DNA from: Methyloversatilis discipulorum
Lineage (GTDB): Bacteria > Pseudomonadota > Gammaproteobacteria > Burkholderiales > Rhodocyclaceae
Reading direction: 5' to 3'
Assembly (NCBI RefSeq): GCF_000385375.1
Contig: NZ_ARVV01000001.1
Coordinates: forward strand, 1,178,001 to 1,242,000
DNA: 64,000 nucleotides
The notes below the pieces were generated by a model. That model saw nothing but the letters and a program-made list of their open reading frames with translations, was not told where the DNA came from and did no database searches. This document shows, piece after piece, positions 55,001 to 62,740 of the stretch. The translations under genes and the position numbers were made by a program. Every line of letters starts with the position of its first letter. The stretch's first letter is position 1.

Positions 55001-55193
55001 TGAAGGCCGGGTCTTCCGCCCGGCCCAGCGTCATGAATGCCACCGCACCAGCAATGAAGATCACGATCATCAAGAACAGGGTGACCGACCGCTCACGTAC
55101 GGCAAGGGCCGACAGGTTGAAGGCGCTCGTCGAATCAACCGCCTCATGGCGGGAGGGGCGTGCGCCTTCGGTCGAGTGCGTCGGAGCGCTCAT
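52068..55193 (-). CDS. RND efflux pump inner-membrane subunit
   Basis: A 1041-residue AcrB-type pump with two six-helix halves and two large periplasmic loops. It begins with FMTLGRAEDPAFTIKQMTVVTAWPGA and has the TM4 proton-relay pair in ILALGLLVDDAIIAIEMM. The C-terminal half ends in a TM9-12 block with ALAGILMRNTLILIGQI. This subtype resembles TriC/VexF-like pumps. Its start overlaps the adaptor stop by 4 bases (ATGA). It is presumably assembled with the adaptor at 55190 and the outer membrane factor at 57138. Confidence 0.94.
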   Translation of the reverse strand: MSAPTHSTEGARPSRHEAVDSTSAFNLSALAVRERSVTLFLMIVIFIAGAVAFMTLGRAEDPAFTIKQMTVVTAWPGATAKEMEELVAEPLEKRLQELRWYDRAETYTRPGLAFTTLNLLDSAPPAEVPEEFYQARKKLSDEALTLPRGVIGPMVNDEYADVTFALYALKAHGAAHRHLIRDAETLRQRLLHVPGVNKVNIIGEQAERIFVEFSHDRLATLGVSPQALFAALNGRNVMTPAGSIEAKGPQVFIRLDGAIDDLEAIRNTPVAARGRTLKLGDVAEVKRGYEDPASFLIRNNGEPALLLEVVMREGWNGLDLGRALEAEAAAINAELPLGISLSKVTDQSVNISSAVDEFMLKFIAALGVVMLVGFLSMGWRAGIVVSAAVPLTLAAVFVVMAATGKNFDRITLGSLILALGLLVDDAIIAIEMMVVKMEEGYDRIRAAAYAWSHTAAPMLSGTLVTAIGFMPNGFAKSTAGEYTSNMFWVVGIALIASWIVAVVFTPYLGVKLLPDYTPREGGHGAIYATPNYQRFRRLLGSVIQRKWLVAASVIGTFAIAVLGMGVVNKQFFPTSDRPEVLIEVQMPYGTAIQQTSAAVAKVEAWLAAQPEAKIVTAYIGQGAPRFYLAMSPEMPDPSFSKIVVLTDDQAAREALKLKLRQAVADGLVPEARVRATQLVFGPPSPFPVAFRVMGPDADTLREIAAEVRAVMQASPQMRTVNTDWGERVPTLRFSLDQDRLQSLGLTSSDVAQQLQFLLSGIPITEVREDIRSVQVAARSAGHTRLDPARIGDFTLVGATGERIPLSQVGAVEVQMEDPILRRRDRTPTITVRGDIAEGLQPPDVSTAVWQDLQPIIAKLPAGYRIELAGSIEESAKANSALLPVFPIMIALTLITIIFQVRSISAMTMVFATAPLGLIGVVPTLLLFNQPFGINALVGLIALAGILMRNTLILIGQIHDNEKAGLGPFDAVVEATVQRARPVILTALAAILAFIPLTQSVFWGTLAYTLIGGTFAGTVLTLVFLPAMYSIWFRIRPAPAQS

Positions 55194-56344
55194 TGCCGCT
55201 CTCCGCCGGACGTCGCCACACGTGCCGGGTTATTGCTGTCGGCCACGCGCACCTGCTCGCCTTCCTGCAACAGGTGGGCACCGAGCACGACGATGCGATC
55301 GCCCGCGGAGACGCCACCGATGACCGCAGCGGTTTCCTCACCGAGGCCGGTCACCTGCACCGCGCGCCAGGTGACCCGGGTTCCTTGTTCTTGGCTTCCC
55401 CCTTGGTCCTGGTGTCCGTCTTCCTCGATCACCCATACGCCGGGCCCTTTGCCCGGGTCGAAGATCGCACCGATCGGTACCTGCAGCGTGGGGTCAGAGC
55501 GGTTGCGGGAGATCTGGATCGAGACGGTCGAGCCCAGAGGCGCTTCGGCCAGGCGACCCTCCAGCACGTAGCGGGCCTCGAAGGTGCGCGTGAGGGGATT
55601 GGCTGCATCCGACAGCTGGCGCAGGCGAGCCGGGCCGGTGAGCCCGCCGCCATAAAGGGTCGCGATTCCTGCGGAACCGACTGCCGGGCGCAAGGTTTCG
55701 GGGAGATCGACGACCGCTTCCCGGCGGCCGACATGGGCCACGCGGACGACCACCTGCCCGGCGCCGACCACCTGGCCCGGCTCGACCAGGGTGTCGACCA
55801 CGACGCCATCCGCGTCGGCGAGCAGAACTGCGTAGCCGGTTTCGTTGCGGGCCATGTCGGCCTGGGCTTTGGCCGCTTCCAGTTCCGCCCGCGCCGCGTC
55901 GGCGGCGGACTTGATCTGGTCGTAGGCAGAGGCGGACACCGCCCCCGTCGCGACGAGATCGCGGTATCGCGCTTCGTCGTCCGCGGTCTGGCGCGCCCGC
56001 GCCGTGGCAGCGGTAACCGCCTCGTCACGTGCGCGCGTGGCAAGCCGCAAATCGGTGGGGTCGATGCGCATGAGCGGCTGGCCGCGTTTGACGGTCTGGC
56101 CGGTGTCGACCAGGCGCTCCACGATCTTGCCCGGAACGCGGAAACCCAGATCGCTCTGCACCCGCGCCGCAACGACACCGGTGAAGGACCGGTCAGCCTG
56201 TGTGGCGACCTCGATTGCCCCGACCCGTACCAGGGGAATCTGGGTGCGCGGGTCGATCGAAGACGTGGCTTCGCCGCACGCGGCCAGAGCCAAAGGCAGC
56301 AGACCGACGACGGCGAGGAAGGAAATAGTGCGGCGCTGAACCAT
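55190..56344 (-). CDS. RND periplasmic adaptor (membrane fusion protein)
   Basis: A 384-residue lipoprotein-like adaptor with signal ending ALAACGEA (lipobox cysteine). A helical hairpin/lipoyl region contains VGRREAVVDLPETLRP, then a beta-barrel and membrane-proximal part (VIGGVSAGDRIVVLGAHLLQEGEQVR). GGAGG lies 5 bases before ATG 56344. It is coupled by an ATGA overlap to the pump. The first gene after the operator at 56381-56408. Confidence 0.92.
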   Translation of the reverse strand: MVQRRTISFLAVVGLLPLALAACGEATSSIDPRTQIPLVRVGAIEVATQADRSFTGVVAARVQSDLGFRVPGKIVERLVDTGQTVKRGQPLMRIDPTDLRLATRARDEAVTAATARARQTADDEARYRDLVATGAVSASAYDQIKSAADAARAELEAAKAQADMARNETGYAVLLADADGVVVDTLVEPGQVVGAGQVVVRVAHVGRREAVVDLPETLRPAVGSAGIATLYGGGLTGPARLRQLSDAANPLTRTFEARYVLEGRLAEAPLGSTVSIQISRNRSDPTLQVPIGAIFDPGKGPGVWVIEEDGHQDQGGSQEQGTRVTWRAVQVTGLGEETAAVIGGVSAGDRIVVLGAHLLQEGEQVRVADSNNPARVATSGGERQ

Positions 56345-56380
56345 GGCGACCTCCGGGAACGAAGGCCTCCATCTTCATTC

Positions 56381-56408
56381 GAGTGACTAATATTGTCAAT
56401 AGTCACTC
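56381..56408. promoter_or_regulatory. TetR operator upstream of the RND operon
   Basis: A perfect 8-bp inverted repeat GAGTGACT-N12-AGTCACTC between the TetR stop and the adaptor start. Its spacer holds a minus-strand TTGACA (56399-56394) usable as the -35 element. The site at 57084 has the same GTGAC-N14-GTCAC geometry. Confidence 0.82.
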
Positions 56409-56427
56409 ATCGCATTTGTTCAGCGCT

Positions 56428-57045
56428 CTACGGTGCCAAGCTGCGCAGCACCAGATTGGAAAGCTGCGTCGGTGCCTCGTCGGCCACATCCAGGTTGTAC
56501 TGGAGCAACAGCGGATTGACGTAGGGCTGCATGACCAGATCGATCGCCTGCACCGTCTCGTCGAGCGGGGTCTTGCGCTCGAACTCGCCGCTCTCCCGAC
56601 CTTCGCGGACGATCTCCGTCAGGATCTGCCGGATGCGCTCGCAGTAGGCGCGTGCAGAAGGCCAGCCCTCGCCGGCGGAATGCGCGGCGATGTCATACAG
56701 CTTGCGGTCGTTGAAGAACAGGCCCACGCCCGTCGACACCAAGGCCTTGAACATTCTGCGGAATTTCTCCGTAGGCGTGGGCGCGCTGGCCACCGCTTCC
56801 TCGACCGCAAGAATGATGGCGCTCAGAGACTGGGCGCAGATGGCCTCGCCGATCGCCTGCTTGGAGTCGAAGAACTTGTAGATGTAGGCCTTGGAAAAGC
56901 CGATTGCCTTGGCCAGATCCGAAACCGTGGTCTTTTCGTAGCCGTAGTGGCTGAAGTGTTCTCCGGCCGCCGCCACGATCTGCTCTCGAACGCTGTGGTC
57001 GACGGGGCCGCGCGAGTGGGGTGTAGAAGTGTCGATTTCGCTCAT
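56428..57045 (-). CDS. TetR-family efflux repressor
   Basis: A 205-residue repressor. The N-terminal helix-turn-helix (about 20-65) reads EQIVAAAGEHFSHYGYEKTTVSDLAKAIGFSKAYIYKFFDSK, here given as two joined segments of the same domain. The rest is an all-helical ligand-binding and dimer part. It lies between the RND operon and the divergent outer membrane factor and is flanked by two matching operators. It likely represses both. Confidence 0.9.
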   Translation of the reverse strand: MSEIDTSTPHSRGPVDHSVREQIVAAAGEHFSHYGYEKTTVSDLAKAIGFSKAYIYKFFDSKQAIGEAICAQSLSAIILAVEEAVASAPTPTEKFRRMFKALVSTGVGLFFNDRKLYDIAAHSAGEGWPSARAYCERIRQILTEIVREGRESGEFERKTPLDETVQAIDLVMQPYVNPLLLQYNLDVADEAPTQLSNLVLRSLAP

Positions 57046-57073
57046 GGAAAAACAATACCGCGTCGATGATGGC

Positions 57074-57103
57074 TTGACAATGAGTGACCACTACGGATTA
57101 TAG
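57074..57103 (+). promoter_or_regulatory. Promoter of the outer membrane factor gene
   Basis: TTGACA at 57074-57079 and TTATAG at 57098-57103 with an 18-base gap. The TetR operator at 57084-57107 covers the spacer and -10, so bound repressor would block RNA polymerase. Confidence 0.75.
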
Positions 57104-57107
57104 TCAC
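57084..57107. promoter_or_regulatory. Second TetR operator
   Basis: GTGACC-N12-AGTCAC. The 24-base span and arm sequence are the same as in the operator at 56381-56408 (GTGACT-N12-AGTCAC). It lies between the divergent TetR and outer membrane factor genes. Confidence 0.8.
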
Positions 57108-57137
57108 CGCGTGGACTCAACTTTCCGGGAGACTTTA

Positions 57138-58601
57138 ATGTTCGCCTATCCCCGCTCTCTCGTCCTACTTCTGAGCGCCGGTGTCTTGACGGGCTGCGCC
57201 GTGGGTCCTGAGTATCGGCAGCCTGAGATCGCGCTTTCGCCGGTATTCATCGGTCAGGAAGCTGTCGAGCGCCGACAGGTACGGCAGCAGGCGGACCTCA
57301 CGATCTGGTGGGCCGCCTTCAATGATCCGCAGCTTGAGCGCTTCGTGGCCCTGGCGCAGGAGCAGAACCTGGACATCGCGCAAGCGGCGGCCCGTGTCGC
57401 CCAGTCGCGCGCCGGCCTTGGCGCGGCCAACGCCGCACTGCTGCCCTCGGGCCATGTCGCCGCTGAAGCGGCGAGGGCGTACCACTCCGTCGAGACCCCC
57501 TTGGGGCAGGTCCTCAACTCTGCGCCCGGTTTCGACCGTTACGGCCGTGCCTACGAGACCAATGTCGCCGCGAGCTGGGAGCTGGACGTGTTCGGTGGTC
57601 TGCGCCGCGGACGGGAGGCGGCATGGGCCGAATACCAGGCTTCGGAAGCGGGCGCGGTCGCGACGCGTCTGGCGGTAACGGCACAGACAGCCGACATCTA
57701 CATCACCATCCGCGGATTGCAGGCCCGTCTGGACGTCGCTCGCCGACAGGTCAGGACGCAGCAGGACCTGCTCGCAACCATCAAACTTTTGCATGGAAAG
57801 GGGCTCGCTGCCGAACTTCAAGTGAGGCAGGCCGAGGGTGCGCTTGCCCAGGCTCAGGCCTCGGTGCCGGTGCTTGAGGCGGGTCTGGACGCCGCCATGA
57901 ATGCTCTGGACGTGATGCTGGGTTCTCCGCCGGGCACGCATCGGGCAGAATTGGCCGCCCCCCGTGATATTCCGGCAGCCCCGCAGATCGCGGCCATGGG
58001 GGCGCCGGCCGAACTGCTTCGCCGGCGGCCGGATCTGATCGCGGCCGAACGTCGCCTCGCCGCATCCAGCGCGCGTATTGGCGGCGCTATCGCCGAGTAC
58101 TACCCGAAACTCTCTCTGAGCGGACTGATAGGCAGCGCGACATCGGTCGCGAGCGGCAATCTGTTCACCAGCGGTGCCGGTCAGGCCGCAGGCGTGCTCG
58201 GCCTGCGCTGGCGTCTGTTCGACTTTGGCCGCATCGACGCGCAGATCGATCTGGCGAAGGGGCAGGAAGCGGAACTGCTCTCTGCATATCGGCTTGCTGC
58301 CTTACGGGCAACCGAAGACGTCGAGAACGCGTTGTCGTCGTTAGTCAGACGCGAAGAGCAGGCCGCTGTGCTGACTCAAGGCGTGGACTCCTTCGGTCGC
58401 GCACGTGACGCCTCGTTTGCGGCGTATCAAAAGGGTGTCGTCAGCCTGATTGAAGTCCTGCAGGCCGACGAGAACCTGTTGCGTGCCTCCGACGCGCGCG
58501 TTCAGGCACAAACTGAATCCGTACGCGCAGCAGTCGCTGCCTTCAAGGCGCTGGGTGGCGGTTGGCACGCACGCGAACCGGACGCGCTGGCAGTCAGGTA
58601 G
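57138..58601 (+). CDS. Outer membrane factor (NodT/TolC-type efflux channel lipoprotein)
   Basis: A 487-residue lipoprotein with lipobox LTGC (Cys near 19) and GPEYRQP, the usual start of NodT-family channels. Two repeated OEP halves follow (first DPQLERFVALAQEQNLDIAQAA; second ERRLAASSARIGGAIAEYYP). ATG 57138 follows GGGAGA. It should supply the outer-membrane duct for the RND pump. It is transcribed divergently from the TetR gene under the second operator. Confidence 0.92.
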   Translation: MFAYPRSLVLLLSAGVLTGCAVGPEYRQPEIALSPVFIGQEAVERRQVRQQADLTIWWAAFNDPQLERFVALAQEQNLDIAQAAARVAQSRAGLGAANAALLPSGHVAAEAARAYHSVETPLGQVLNSAPGFDRYGRAYETNVAASWELDVFGGLRRGREAAWAEYQASEAGAVATRLAVTAQTADIYITIRGLQARLDVARRQVRTQQDLLATIKLLHGKGLAAELQVRQAEGALAQAQASVPVLEAGLDAAMNALDVMLGSPPGTHRAELAAPRDIPAAPQIAAMGAPAELLRRRPDLIAAERRLAASSARIGGAIAEYYPKLSLSGLIGSATSVASGNLFTSGAGQAAGVLGLRWRLFDFGRIDAQIDLAKGQEAELLSAYRLAALRATEDVENALSSLVRREEQAAVLTQGVDSFGRARDASFAAYQKGVVSLIEVLQADENLLRASDARVQAQTESVRAAVAAFKALGGGWHAREPDALAVR

Positions 58602-58704
58602 TCGCCGGGAGGCTCGCCGCGCCCGGGTCTTCGCTCGTTGTGTCTGCTGACGCGCACAAGCGCGTCACGAAGTGCATCGCCGTCACTCTGACAGGTTGCG
58701 TGCA

Positions 58705-59715
58705 TCACCCCGGGTTTTGCGGACGCTCGTCTCCACTGCCCGCCGCACGTGACCGCGACCGCACGCCCCGCGCCGTCACCCCGCGCTCGCGGCGCAGCAG
58801 TTTGCGCAGCATCGACGGGTCGGCGTAGCCGACCTGGGCGGCCACCGATTCCAGCGAGGCGTGGCCGGTTTCGAGCAACTGGGTGGCACGCTCGACGCGC
58901 AGTTTCTGCACGTACTGGATGGGCGACATGCCGACCGCCGACGCGAAGTGCCGGCTCAGCGTGCGCGGCGTCATGTGCAGCGCGTCGGCCAGCATGGCGA
59001 GCGTGACGGGTTCGCCGAGGCGGGTCTGCAGCCAGCGGTCGGCGCGCTGCAGCGTCGGTGTCTGCCGTGCCAGATGCGAGGCGATGGCGTACTGACTTTG
59101 CGATACGCGGTGGTCCAGCATCAGGAAGCGCGCGCAACTGCGCGCCAGTTCCTCCGAGCCGTGGCGCGCCACCAGCGCGAGCATCAGGTCGGCCTGGGCC
59201 AGCGCGGCGCCGGCGGTGCTGATCGGGCCGTCGCTGACCACCATGCGCGTCATGTCGAGATCGACCTGCGGATAGCGTTCGCGGAACAAGGGCGCCAGCC
59301 ACCAGCTGGTGGTGGCGACGCGCCGGTCGAGCAGGCCGGCCTGCGCCAGCGCGAAGGTGCTGACGCAGGATGCGGCGACGACGGCGCCCCCTTCCAGCCA
59401 GTGGCCCACACGCGCCATCGCCTTCACCACGTCGCGCGTCGCCAGCCATTCTTCCAGCGCTTCGCGATGGGCGCGATTGGCGCCCGGCAGCAGCACCAGA
59501 TCGGGCGGCGGCAGATCAGCCATGCGCGCGAGCGGGCCGACTTCGAGCCCGGAACCGCTGCGCTCGCGCCGCCGCCCGGTGCCGGCCAGCGTCACCTCGA
59601 ACAGCGGCGGTCGCTCGGCCTGGAGACACAGGCGGTTGGCGGTGTTCATCACGTCCAGCGTGATGCCCAGGCTGATGTCGAGCACGCCGGGCAGGACCAG
59701 TACGATGGTTTTCAT
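58705..59715 (-). CDS. GlxA-type regulator (DJ-1/PfpI domain plus AraC HTH)
   Basis: A 336-residue regulator. The N-terminal DJ-1/PfpI (class I glutamine amidotransferase-like) domain has the nucleophile-elbow segment GAVVAASCVSTFALA. The C-terminal AraC-type helix-turn-helix pair reads VTLAMLADALHMTPRTLSRHF and then LESVAAQVGYADPSMLRKLL. ATG 59715 is used; an in-frame ATG lies 3 codons upstream. It is divergent from the CmcJ-like operon, with 142 bases between, and probably controls it. The ligand is unknown. Confidence 0.9.
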   Translation of the reverse strand: MKTIVLVLPGVLDISLGITLDVMNTANRLCLQAERPPLFEVTLAGTGRRRERSGSGLEVGPLARMADLPPPDLVLLPGANRAHREALEEWLATRDVVKAMARVGHWLEGGAVVAASCVSTFALAQAGLLDRRVATTSWWLAPLFRERYPQVDLDMTRMVVSDGPISTAGAALAQADLMLALVARHGSEELARSCARFLMLDHRVSQSQYAIASHLARQTPTLQRADRWLQTRLGEPVTLAMLADALHMTPRTLSRHFASAVGMSPIQYVQKLRVERATQLLETGHASLESVAAQVGYADPSMLRKLLRRERGVTARGVRSRSRAAGSGDERPQNPG

Positions 59716-59857
59716 GATGTCCATATTAGCCCGATTGATGTCGATCCAGACACTCGATCGGAAGGCTCCTCGACCGCAGCATGGATACCCGGACATCCAA
59801 GGCCCCACCTCAACAGTGGCGGCGGGTGTCCGCCCGACGATCACCGAGGAGCCTCAC

Positions 59858-60724
59858 GTGAATACCCCTTACGAACGCTTCCTGCGTGCCGGCACTTCCC
59901 GGCTGGCGCACACCACCGGCGGACTGGACTACCTGCACGACAGCGCGGGCGCGCCGTTCAACTACATGTACCCGCCGCCCGACGGCGAGCCGTGGGAGAA
60001 CTGCAGCTACCGTACGCACGTGGTCGACATCGTCGACGCCCGCCCGGGCGCGCAGCACTTCCTGCTCCATCGTCACGGCTTCGAACTGCGCGAGGCGCCG
60101 AGCTGCCTCGATGATGTCGACGACGACGCGCAGATCCGCGCCCGCTACTACCCGGAGGTCGAGGCCATCGCCTGCGAGGCCGCCGGCGGCAGGCGCGCGC
60201 TGTGCTTCGATCACCAGATCCGCCGGCGCAGCCGCGACGAACAGCACCTCACCTTCGGCCGGCAGAACGCCCAGGCCTCGGCGGTGGGGCGCGTTCACAA
60301 CGACTATTCGGAGGCGAGCGGTCTGGCGCGGCTCGGCCTGGTGTTACGCGACGATGGGGCGCAAGCGCGCGTCCGTCGTTATGCCGTGGTGAACGTGTGG
60401 CGTCCGCTGATCGAGCCGGTGATTGACGCGCCGCTGGCGCTGTGCGACGCGCGCTCGGTGATGGCGCAGGACCTGGTTGCGGCGGAAATCCGCTATCCCG
60501 GCCGCAGCGGCGAAATCTACGTGCTGAAGCACTCGCCGCTGCACCGCTGGCACTACTTCCCGCACATGACGAAGCGCGAGGTGCTGGTGTTCAAGCAGTA
60601 CGACGCGCAGGCGAGCGGGGTGTCGCGCTTCACGCCGCACGCGGCCTTTCTCGACCCGGCCGCACCGGCCGACGCGCCGCTGCGCGCCAGCATCGAGGCG
60701 CGCTGCCTCGTGCTGTTCGACTGA
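59858..60724 (+). CDS. CmcJ/NvfI/AsaB-family oxidoreductase
   Basis: A 288-residue protein starting at GTG 59858 with GAGGAG 6 bases upstream. The motif GRVHNDYSE (His147-x-Asp149), followed by VNVWRPL (179-185) and the late RFTPHAAFLDP, marks the CmcJ/NvfI/AsaB family, known mostly from fungal secondary metabolism and probably Fe(II)/2-oxoglutarate-type enzymes. The HxD pair and a distal His (near 229-232) could bind iron. First gene of a five-gene unit. Confidence 0.8.
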   Translation: MNTPYERFLRAGTSRLAHTTGGLDYLHDSAGAPFNYMYPPPDGEPWENCSYRTHVVDIVDARPGAQHFLLHRHGFELREAPSCLDDVDDDAQIRARYYPEVEAIACEAAGGRRALCFDHQIRRRSRDEQHLTFGRQNAQASAVGRVHNDYSEASGLARLGLVLRDDGAQARVRRYAVVNVWRPLIEPVIDAPLALCDARSVMAQDLVAAEIRYPGRSGEIYVLKHSPLHRWHYFPHMTKREVLVFKQYDAQASGVSRFTPHAAFLDPAAPADAPLRASIEARCLVLFD

Positions 60725-60732
60725 GGCGCGCC

Positions 60733-61335
60733 ATGAACGACCCGGTCATCGAATACTGGTTCGACTTCGCCAGCCCCTACAGTTATCTGAGCACGGCGCA
60801 CATCGACACGCTGGCCCGGCTGCGCGGCGTGCGCGTGCTGTGGCGCCCGCTGCTGCTCGGCCCGATCTTCCGCGCCGCCGGCTGGCAGGCTTCACCCTTC
60901 CTGCAGCAGCCGGCCAAGTTCGCCTGGATGTGGACCGACCTCGCGCGCCAGTGCGCGCGGCACGCGCTGCCCTGGCGCAAGCCGTCGCAGTTTCCGCGCA
61001 ATGGCGTGCTGCCCGCGCGCGTCGCGCTCGCGCACGCGGACGCGCCGTGGATCGCCACCTTCTGCACCCGCGTGTTCGAACTGAACTTCGTTGATGACGC
61101 GGACATCGACGACGTCGATGCGATGCGTCGCCTGCTCGCCGAGCTGGGCCAGCCGGCCGATGCCGTGATCGCGCAGGCACAGTCGCCGGAGGTGAAGCAG
61201 GCGCTGCGCGCGCAGACAGAGCAGGCCGCGCAGCGCGGGCTGTTCGGCGCGCCGAGCTTCTTCGTCGGCGATGCGCTGTACTGGGGCAACGAACAGCTGG
61301 AGGACGCGCTCGATGCTGCCGCCCAAAGTCGATGA
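60733..61335 (+). CDS. DsbA-fold 2-hydroxychromene-2-carboxylate isomerase-like protein
   Basis: A 200-residue cytoplasmic protein beginning IEYWFDFASPYSYLS, the glutathione-binding start of HCCA isomerase/kappa-GST proteins (thioredoxin fold without CxxC). Later GLFGAPSFFVGDALYWG is the cis-Pro segment and ends the fold. Family members isomerise aromatic ring-cleavage products using glutathione. It starts 8 bases after the CmcJ-like gene and overlaps the thioesterase by 23 bases. Confidence 0.9.
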   Translation: MNDPVIEYWFDFASPYSYLSTAHIDTLARLRGVRVLWRPLLLGPIFRAAGWQASPFLQQPAKFAWMWTDLARQCARHALPWRKPSQFPRNGVLPARVALAHADAPWIATFCTRVFELNFVDDADIDDVDAMRRLLAELGQPADAVIAQAQSPEVKQALRAQTEQAAQRGLFGAPSFFVGDALYWGNEQLEDALDAAAQSR

Positions 61336-61753
61336 GCACAGCGCCGCACCGGAGGGCTTCATGCCGCGCGTGCTGCGCGGCCCCTTCTTCGGCGGTCGCA
61401 CGGTGTTCACCGGCGGTGTCCTCACGGATCTGTTCGCGGCACGCATCACAGGCGACGACTGCAACGGGCTTGGCATCACGCACGGCGGTGTCATCGCCAC
61501 GCTGTCCGACATCTTCCTGGTCGGCTTCGTCGCCGCGCAGTTGCCGGCGCACGCGCGGCTGGTGACCGCCAGTCTGTCGGTCGACTACCTCGGTTCGAGT
61601 CGCGCGGGTGACTGGCTGCTTGGCCGCATTCATGCGCACCGCATCGGTCGGCGTCAGTGTGTCGCGTCCGGCGAGTTCCGCGTCGGCGAGCGCACGGTTG
61701 CGCTGATCAAGGCGAGCTGCGCCATCCTTGCTGATAGCGGAACGCCGCAATGA
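61313..61753 (+). CDS. PaaI-type hotdog thioesterase
   Basis: A 146-residue hotdog-fold protein. ATG 61313 has GGAGG 9 bases upstream. GITHGGVIATLSD is the conserved catalytic segment (HGG) of the PaaI/4HBT group, and ARLVTASLSVDYLGS and VGERTVALIKASCAIL complete the fold. It likely hydrolyses a CoA thioester of the pathway. Overlaps both neighbours (23 bases before, 4 after), so expression is coupled. Confidence 0.88.
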   Translation: MLPPKVDEHSAAPEGFMPRVLRGPFFGGRTVFTGGVLTDLFAARITGDDCNGLGITHGGVIATLSDIFLVGFVAAQLPAHARLVTASLSVDYLGSSRAGDWLLGRIHAHRIGRRQCVASGEFRVGERTVALIKASCAILADSGTPQ

Positions 61754-62091
61754 GGAATCCCTGCTTTGCCGATACCCCCGAACCGCCTTACTACGTGGTG
61801 ATCTTCTCGGCGCAGCGCACGCCGGGCGACAACGGCTATGCCGATATGGCCGAGCGCATGGTCGAGCTGGCCGCGCGGCAACCGGGCTTTCTCGGCATCG
61901 AGCGCGCCCGCAACCCGGATGGCTTCGGCCTCAATGTGTCCTACTGGGTCAGCGAGGAGGCGATCGCAGCGTGGCGCAATCACGCCGAGCACGCACTCGC
62001 GCGACAGACCGGCCGCGAGCGCTGGTACACGCAGTTCTCGCTGCGCGTGGCACGGGTCGAGCGCGCGTACGGGGCGACGCTGCGGAAATGA
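61750..62091 (+). CDS. Antibiotic biosynthesis monooxygenase (ABM) domain protein
   Basis: A 113-residue protein of the dimeric alpha-beta barrel ABM family: YYVVIFSAQRTPGDNGYADM, then QPGFLGIERARNPDGFGLNV and SYWVSEEAIAAWRNHAEH. ABM proteins are small cofactor-free or haem-handling oxygenases. Its start overlaps the thioesterase stop (ATGA). Placed in an operon with an oxygenase and isomerase, a step in aromatic breakdown or metabolite synthesis is likely. Confidence 0.88.
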   Translation: MRNPCFADTPEPPYYVVIFSAQRTPGDNGYADMAERMVELAARQPGFLGIERARNPDGFGLNVSYWVSEEAIAAWRNHAEHALARQTGRERWYTQFSLRVARVERAYGATLRK

Positions 62092-62135
62092 CGTCGCCCA
62101 TCGTTGTTTCGCCGTTCACGTCACAGGAGTCCGCC

Positions 62136-62615
62136 ATGTCGATACCCCCGCGCCCGATTGCCGTGTGCGCCGCGGACGTAGCCCCGCGCGACCGTCCGTC
62201 CGCCTACCCGGAACCGTTCGCGTCGCGCATGCGCGGTCGTACCAAGCACGTGCTGGGTGACCTGTTCGGCCTGCAGAATTTCGGCGTGAACCTGACGCGG
62301 CTCGAACCCGGCGCAGTGTCTGCGCTGCGCCACGCGCACAGCCGGCAGGACGAATTCATCTACGTGCTGGAGGGCGAGCCGGCGCTGCACACCGACGAAG
62401 GACTGACGCGTCTTTCGCCCGGCATGTGCGCCGGCTTTGCGGCGGGCCGCGACAACGCCCATCGTCTGGTCAATGACACGACCGATGTCGTGGTCTATCT
62501 GGAGATCGGCGACCGCAGCAGCGGTGACGAAGCGAGCTACCCGGACGACGACCTGCGGGCGGAACTGATCGACGGGCACTGGGTGTTCAGCCATAAGGAC
62601 GGGCGACCGTACTGA
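62136..62615 (+). CDS. Cupin-domain protein
   Basis: A 159-residue single-domain cupin. AGGAG at 62125-62129 fixes the start at ATG 62136. Metal-binding motif 1 is seen at HAHSRQDEFIYVLEGE (H-x-H-x4-E) and motif 2 near PGMCAGFAAGRDNAHRLVN. Small cupins can be dioxygenases, isomerases or sugar epimerases; this one shows the metal His pair, so an enzyme is likely. Last gene of the five-gene operon. Confidence 0.88.
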   Translation: MSIPPRPIAVCAADVAPRDRPSAYPEPFASRMRGRTKHVLGDLFGLQNFGVNLTRLEPGAVSALRHAHSRQDEFIYVLEGEPALHTDEGLTRLSPGMCAGFAAGRDNAHRLVNDTTDVVVYLEIGDRSSGDEASYPDDDLRAELIDGHWVFSHKDGRPY

Positions 62616-62696
62616 GGGGGCGACGGGTCGGCACACGGTGCGGTGGGCCTGGGATGGAACGGAATGAACGGGCCGGTATTCGCCATCGGCGTGGCC

Positions 62697-62725
62697 TGAA
62701 GGGGCGCCAGGCTGCCGCCCCTTCA
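62697..62725. terminator. Hairpin between cupin and ferredoxin genes
   Basis: A 10-bp perfect stem TGAAGGGGCG / CGCCCCTTCA with a 9-base loop lies between two convergent genes. No long T tract; may serve both directions. Confidence 0.65.
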
Positions 62726-62740
62726 TCCGTCACGCCTGCA

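Noticed and set aside
52074-55571. Open frame of about 1165 residues antisense to the RND pump
   Set aside because: Shadow of the pump gene; low-complexity His/Arg/Gln-rich translation without domains.
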